Shown in pieces: positions 60,465 through 64,000 of a stretch of DNA of 64,000 nucleotides. The stretch lies in contig DPVM01000002.1 in assembly GCA_003526845.1 (NCBI GenBank), positions 1-64,000 on the forward strand, written 5' to 3'. Source of the DNA: Oscillospiraceae bacterium (GTDB lineage Bacteria; Bacillota; Clostridia; Oscillospirales; Acutalibacteraceae). Within the stretch, counting starts at the first letter, position 1, and each line of letters begins with the position of its first letter. Made by a program: the position numbers and the translations under genes. Below the pieces are notes generated by a model, which was given only the letters and a program-made list of their open reading frames with translations, was not told the DNA's origin and searched no databases.

Positions 60465-61919
60465 TTAATAAGCATACGAGAACATGCTGATATTCATATC
60501 GTTTTCATTATCATAAATATCGAAACAATATAGTTTCTCGTTGAAAAATATGCAATGACCTTGATACATCAGTTTATCATCGTTGTTTACATATTCATTT
60601 TTGACAGAAATTTTATTATTGATAATTTCAAATGTTACCGCACCGTAATAGCGTCTTGCGGAATCCGAGAAATACATAGGCAAAGCAAAGGCGTTTTTGC
60701 CGTCATTCATCGCAAGTGCATTTGAGGCAACAGCATTGTTTAGCTTATATTCATCAATTGGATTTGCATTTTTATCGTACAAAACAAATTTCTGTTCGGC
60801 GGTGTCCAAATTTTCCTCAATAGCGATATATGTTTCACCGAGAGAATAAATGTTTCGTTTGATTGATGAATCGACGAAGCTAAACGGACTTTCAACAAAT
60901 TCCTTTATTTCATCCTCCGAGGCATACGAAAATGTGCCGTTTTGCAAATTAAGCATCATAATTTCTTTATTTTCATTTTCGTAATCGCCGATGGAAATGC
61001 GAGTTTTGTCACATTTGATTTCAGCCGATCCGCCCAACACCGCTTTTAAATCAAAAGATTGTTTGGCGGAATTTATATCTACAGAGGAAATAACCGTAAA
61101 AACGGCAGTCTTAACATTCTTAAATCCGACAATATTTTCGGCAGACGCACGCAACTTTTTGCCGTTAAAGCTGATATAAGGAACAGCGTCGCCTGACGAA
61201 ACAGCATAATCGGACACAACATACATACAATTATCAACAATCATCGAATTGGAATATTCTCCGCTTTGCTCAAATTTTGAAATCAAAATAGGATTTTTGT
61301 AATCCTCAATATTGTAAATACTTGTCAATGTTGAATTTTTCGTACTTGAATTGACAATAAGTCGGCTGTCGGTAACATAAATACCTTCAATATCCGCATT
61401 GTCGGGTGCAACATTGTCAATAACACTTGAAGGTGCTTTGTTTTCATTATCCGATTCATCAAAAATATAAACTTTATTTTTGTTTTGGGTTAATGAATTG
61501 CTGTGGTAAGCGTAATAAATATGCTTTTTATTTGCTTTAACCGTGTCTGAAAATTCAACACCGCTTTCATTTTTATGAATAACGGTATTTGATTCATTAC
61601 AGCCCGATTCTCCTAACGATACTCGTTTTAGTGTAGACACAACAGAATTAATTTCGTTGTAATTTTTGTATCCGGTAATTTTATTTGAATTAAATAAACC
61701 CGAATTTGATGCTGCGACAACAGAGCAAATTACTATGAAGCAAGCGGCTGCGGCAGCAATATATTTAAAGTGATTAGTGCGCGGCTTAACCTTAATTTTA
61801 TTAAAACTGCTATTTGTCACAATTTTATTTTTTAAAGCTTCTTTACTGAGACTGTCGGGAATATCGGGCTGTGAGTCTTCAAATTTTGCTTTTATAAAAT
61901 CAAAATCGTTATTTTTCAT
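60465..61919 (-). CDS. Membrane-anchored beta-propeller protein, probable ECF regulator
   Basis: The 484-aa product has a cytoplasmic N-terminus of about 50 residues, a single membrane helix (about 50-68: YIAAAAACFIVICSVVAAS) and a large extracellular part rich in repeated beta strands of the clostridial beta-propeller type. It directly follows an ECF sigma gene (16 nt apart), so it is probably the anti-sigma factor or a co-regulator that holds the sigma factor at the membrane. There is no zinc-binding H-x3-C-x2-C motif. The start at 61919 follows GAGGTG; a GTG four codons upstream is part of that site. The extracellular fold suggests that it senses something outside the cell. Confidence 0.8.
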   Translation of the reverse strand: MKNNDFDFIKAKFEDSQPDIPDSLSKEALKNKIVTNSSFNKIKVKPRTNHFKYIAAAAACFIVICSVVAASNSGLFNSNKITGYKNYNEINSVVSTLKRVSLGESGCNESNTVIHKNESGVEFSDTVKANKKHIYYAYHSNSLTQNKNKVYIFDESDNENKAPSSVIDNVAPDNADIEGIYVTDSRLIVNSSTKNSTLTSIYNIEDYKNPILISKFEQSGEYSNSMIVDNCMYVVSDYAVSSGDAVPYISFNGKKLRASAENIVGFKNVKTAVFTVISSVDINSAKQSFDLKAVLGGSAEIKCDKTRISIGDYENENKEIMMLNLQNGTFSYASEDEIKEFVESPFSFVDSSIKRNIYSLGETYIAIEENLDTAEQKFVLYDKNANPIDEYKLNNAVASNALAMNDGKNAFALPMYFSDSARRYYGAVTFEIINNKISVKNEYVNNDDKLMYQGHCIFFNEKLYCFDIYDNENDMNISMFSYAY

Positions 61920-61935
61920 ATTAGGTATCACCTCA

Positions 61936-62448
61936 TTAAGATAAATAATTTCTCATTTTATGCAAACTTCTGTGCAATCTTTGACGAACATTGACGGCAG
62001 TCAGCCCCATAATTTTTGCAACCTCTCCGCTTTTTAATCCGCCGACAACACAAAGCAAAACAATATTTTTATCATTATCAGTTAAGATATTTAATGCTTG
62101 CTTTAATTCTTCGCGTTCAAATTCAGCCTCATTATCATATGAAATAATGTTTTCATACAAATTAATATCCGAATTACTGCGCCTTGAAATCTGTTCCTTA
62201 ACAGCAGAAACGCAGCCGTGATATAAAATTGTATAAATCCATGAAGAAAACGCTTCGGGCTTTCTTAATTTGTTCAACTGCTCAAACGCTGTCATCATAC
62301 AATCCTGCACAACATCCTCGGCATCGTGAACATTGCCGAGTTTATAGTAAGCATAATTAAACAGTTTCCTTTTATGGATTTCGTACAGCTCGCAAAATGC
62401 ATCAACATCACCGGACTTTGCGGCTATAACAAGTTCCGTTTCTGTCAT
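61936..62448 (-). CDS. ECF-type RNA polymerase sigma factor
   Basis: The 170-aa sigma factor has region 2 (AFCELYEIHKRKLFNYAYYKLGNVHDAEDVVQDCM, written in part) and region 4 with GEVAKIMGLTAVNVRQRLHRSLHKMR near the end. No regions 1 or 3, so it is an ECF type. It has AGGAGG before the ATG and is followed by a beta-propeller membrane gene. The promoter motif upstream is repeated before the surface protein gene, which suggests it controls itself and that gene. Confidence 0.93.
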   Translation of the reverse strand: MTETELVIAAKSGDVDAFCELYEIHKRKLFNYAYYKLGNVHDAEDVVQDCMMTAFEQLNKLRKPEAFSSWIYTILYHGCVSAVKEQISRRSNSDINLYENIISYDNEAEFEREELKQALNILTDNDKNIVLLCVVGGLKSGEVAKIMGLTAVNVRQRLHRSLHKMRNYLS

Positions 62449-62469
62449 ATTTCAACCTCCTTTGACGCG

Positions 62470-62507
62470 TCAATAATACAGTGTGGTTTAGAACAAAAAG
62501 TGTTACA
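62470..62507 (-). promoter_or_regulatory. ECF-type promoter of the sigma gene (motif copy A)
   Basis: On the minus strand TGTAACACTTT (62497-62507) is followed after 20 bp by TTATTGA (62470-62476), about 21 nt before the start codon. The AAC-containing -35 is typical of ECF promoters. The same two blocks, at exactly the same spacing, occur before the surface-protein gene (63207-63244), with 26 of 38 positions identical overall. Confidence 0.65.
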
Positions 62508-62544
62508 TAAATCATCACAAAACAATAAAAAATCACACGCATAT

Positions 62545-63171
62545 TTACGACTGCTTATCCGTATGCCTTTTAATCATAATGCCGACAACCGCCGCAACAC
62601 ATACCGTACAAATAACAATCAAATAAACTGTGAATTTGTTATTATTGCCGATATTAGATAATTCTTTATCGTTGCTTTGCTCACTCTGTGGAACGCTAAC
62701 GGTTATTCGACTTTCCTCGTTGCTTGTTTTCACTGTCGATGAGCTTGTATTATCGGTTTCTGTCGTTCTCTTTGAAACGGTAGTCTTTTGAGTTGTACTG
62801 TGAACGGTTGATGACGCACCTCTTGATACAATTGCGTTGACATACGGCAATACCTTATCTTGATTAAGCAAAACAATTGTTATGCTGTTTTTACCCTGAG
62901 AAACCGGCTTATAATCTTTCCCGTTTTGCGAAAGCGGAAACTCCCATTCAGTAACAACACCGTCACCTTTATATGTAATTTTTATACCACCGGATTTGCT
63001 GTCGGCTTCGGTGTAAATATCGTAGTTTTCTTCTCCGTTGACAAATGTGAGTACATCCTGAGGATTCTCGCGAGGAAGCCACTCGGTGCTTTGCGCAAAG
63101 GCAAATGCAGGAGCACTTATCGCAGAAATCATAAGTAAAATCGAGAGAATCAATGACAATGTTTTTTTCAT
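62545..63171 (-). CDS. Secreted surface-anchored protein of unknown function
   Basis: The 208-aa product has a signal peptide (MKKTLSLILSILLMISAISAPAFA), an N-terminal domain of about 100 residues with beta character, a Ser/Thr-rich linker (about 115-165) and a C-terminal membrane helix (FTVYLIVICTVCVAAVVGIMI) with a short basic tail. It has no LPxTG motif. The layout is that of a protein displayed outside the membrane on a flexible stalk. The start at 63171 follows AAAGGA. It shares its promoter pattern with the ECF sigma gene downstream. Confidence 0.78.
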   Translation of the reverse strand: MKKTLSLILSILLMISAISAPAFAFAQSTEWLPRENPQDVLTFVNGEENYDIYTEADSKSGGIKITYKGDGVVTEWEFPLSQNGKDYKPVSQGKNSITIVLLNQDKVLPYVNAIVSRGASSTVHSTTQKTTVSKRTTETDNTSSSTVKTSNEESRITVSVPQSEQSNDKELSNIGNNNKFTVYLIVICTVCVAAVVGIMIKRHTDKQS

Positions 63172-63206
63172 AAAAATACATCCTTTCCGAACGGCGATTA
63201 TTCCGT

Positions 63207-63244
63207 TCAATAAAAGAGAGTAAATAAACAGCGAAAGTGTTACA
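63207..63244 (-). promoter_or_regulatory. ECF-type promoter of the surface protein gene (motif copy B)
   Basis: On the minus strand TGTAACACTTT (63234-63244) and TTATTGA (63207-63213) are separated by 20 bp, exactly as in copy A, about 35 nt before the start codon. Confidence 0.65.
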
Positions 63245-63258
63245 AGTTAAAATAAAAA

Positions 63259-63307
63259 ATGCCATAACGAATGTTTTTAACAAGTTTTAAAAACCTCGTT
63301 ATGGCAT
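63259..63307 (-). terminator. Long terminator after tyrS
   Basis: ATGCCATAACGA and TCGTTATGGCAT form the outer 12-bp stem, with a second inner GTTTTTAA-type pairing. The minus strand continues TTTTTTATTTTAAC. It lies 20 nt after the tyrS stop. Confidence 0.85.
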
Positions 63308-63327
63308 AAATACTGTATTATTCTAAG

Positions 63328-64000
63328 TTAAAAAACAAATTTTCTGAAAACCTTTTTGCCTTTTTTAACTATTACGGAATTTTGCAAATCCTCTTTTGAA
63401 ACAGCTGTGAAAACATCGGTGATTTTTTCATCGTTGACGCTGACGCCGCCCTGCTGAATAAGGCGTCTGCCCTCGCCGTTTGATTTAATCATACCTGATT
63501 TGAGCATAAGAGCAAGAACTGTAATTTTACCGTCCTTAAGGTCTGCCTCATCAACGGTGGTGCAAGGCATATTGCTGTCATCTGCGCCGCCTGCAAACAA
63601 TGCTTTTGCGGCTGTCTGTGCCTTGTCTGCCTCTTCTTTGCCATGAACAAGCTCTGTAAGCGAATATGCAAGAGCTTCCTTGGCTTTGTTCAAATCTGCA
63701 CCCTCAAGTTTTGCGTACTCTCTGATTTCATCCATAGGAATGAATGTGAGGAGTTTCATACACTTGATAACATCTCCGTCATCAACATTTCTCCAATACT
63801 GATAGAAATCATAAGGAGAAGTTTTTTCGGGGTCAAGCCAAACTGCACCCTTTTGGGTTTTGCCCATTTTCTTGCCCTCCGAATTTGTGAGGAGAGTAAT
63901 TGTCATGGCATTTGCCTCTTTGCCGAGCTTGCGGCGAATAAGTTCCATACCGCCAATCATATTAGACCATTGGTCGTCACCGCCGAACTGGAGGTTACAG
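63328..64000 (-). CDS. tyrS: Tyrosyl-tRNA synthetase (5' part cut off by the window)
   Basis: Class I synthetase that charges tRNA-Tyr. The visible 224 codons run from the QFGGDDQWSNMIGG tyrosine-binding motif at the window edge through the KMSKS-like loop (GKKMGKT), to the anticodon-binding region and a C-terminal S4-type RNA-binding domain (SGMIKSNGEGRRLIQQGGVSVND). The N-terminal Rossmann part with the HIGH motif is outside the window. Any T-box leader would also lie outside. Confidence 0.95.
   Translation of the reverse strand, partial: CNLQFGGDDQWSNMIGGMELIRRKLGKEANAMTITLLTNSEGKKMGKTQKGAVWLDPEKTSPYDFYQYWRNVDDGDVIKCMKLLTFIPMDEIREYAKLEGADLNKAKEALAYSLTELVHGKEEADKAQTAAKALFAGGADDSNMPCTTVDEADLKDGKITVLALMLKSGMIKSNGEGRRLIQQGGVSVNDEKITDVFTAVSKEDLQNSVIVKKGKKVFRKFVF

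Noticed and set aside
1..64000. CRISPR arrays, prophage, transposons or defence genes
   Set aside because: No regular repeat-spacer pattern, integrase, transposase or phage structural genes were found; gene content is core chromosomal.

Overview
The window reads as chromosomal core genome of a low-GC, spore-forming Clostridia bacterium of the Oscillospiraceae/Ruminococcaceae type. The evidence is a spoIVA gene beside a SipL-like DUF3794/LysM gene, AddAB in place of RecBCD, the dgt-dnaG-sigA cluster, Gram-positive peptidoglycan genes and AGGAGG-type ribosome binding sites. TAA, TAG and TGA all act as stops. The family-level placement is inference. No prophage, insertion sequence, CRISPR array or defence island is visible.

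Almost everything lies on the minus strand in long, tightly packed operons. From the left edge: a tRNA pair (Asp partial, Val); yerC, a methyltransferase and hslO; a protein quality-control block (tig-clpP-clpX, then lon-engB-lysA); a metallophosphoesterase and a convergent Cys-rich DUF1540 micro-gene; thrC; rbgA-rnhB-yraN; a His-rich CobW GTPase; DUF177-rpmF-der-plsY; a small P-loop protein; pgi; a D-Ala-D-Ala carboxypeptidase divergent from mtaB; a GHL10 lipoprotein divergent from two small genes; sipL-spoIVA; and tRNA-CAT.

From 29 to 41 kb one long run goes dgt, dnaG, sigA, a broken DUF896 gene, tmk, DUF2156, GNAT, DJ-1, 5-FTHF cyclo-ligase, mltG, a U32 protein, a penicillin-binding protein and a WYL regulator. 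From 43 to 59 kb a second run goes ligA, a membrane protein, murD, two M42 peptidases, GNAT, a PLP lyase, DUF2461, addB and addA. rpmE and yigZ follow. The right end holds an ECF sigma factor, its likely membrane-bound beta-propeller regulator, a surface-anchored protein and the 3' part of tyrS.

The most notable observations are four. (1) A DUF896 gene between sigA and tmk is intact at both ends but interrupted by one in-frame TAA. (2) A 38-bp promoter pattern is shared by the ECF sigma gene and the neighbouring surface-protein gene, which defines a small autoregulated module. (3) A hairpin after the U32 gene looks like a terminator and also buries the ribosome binding site of the next gene, a PBP. 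(4) sipL and spoIVA are adjacent under a plausible SigE promoter. I found no clear evidence of a wholly new multi-gene system. Promoters were called by eye as TTGnnn-17-TAnnnT patterns and need transcript data.
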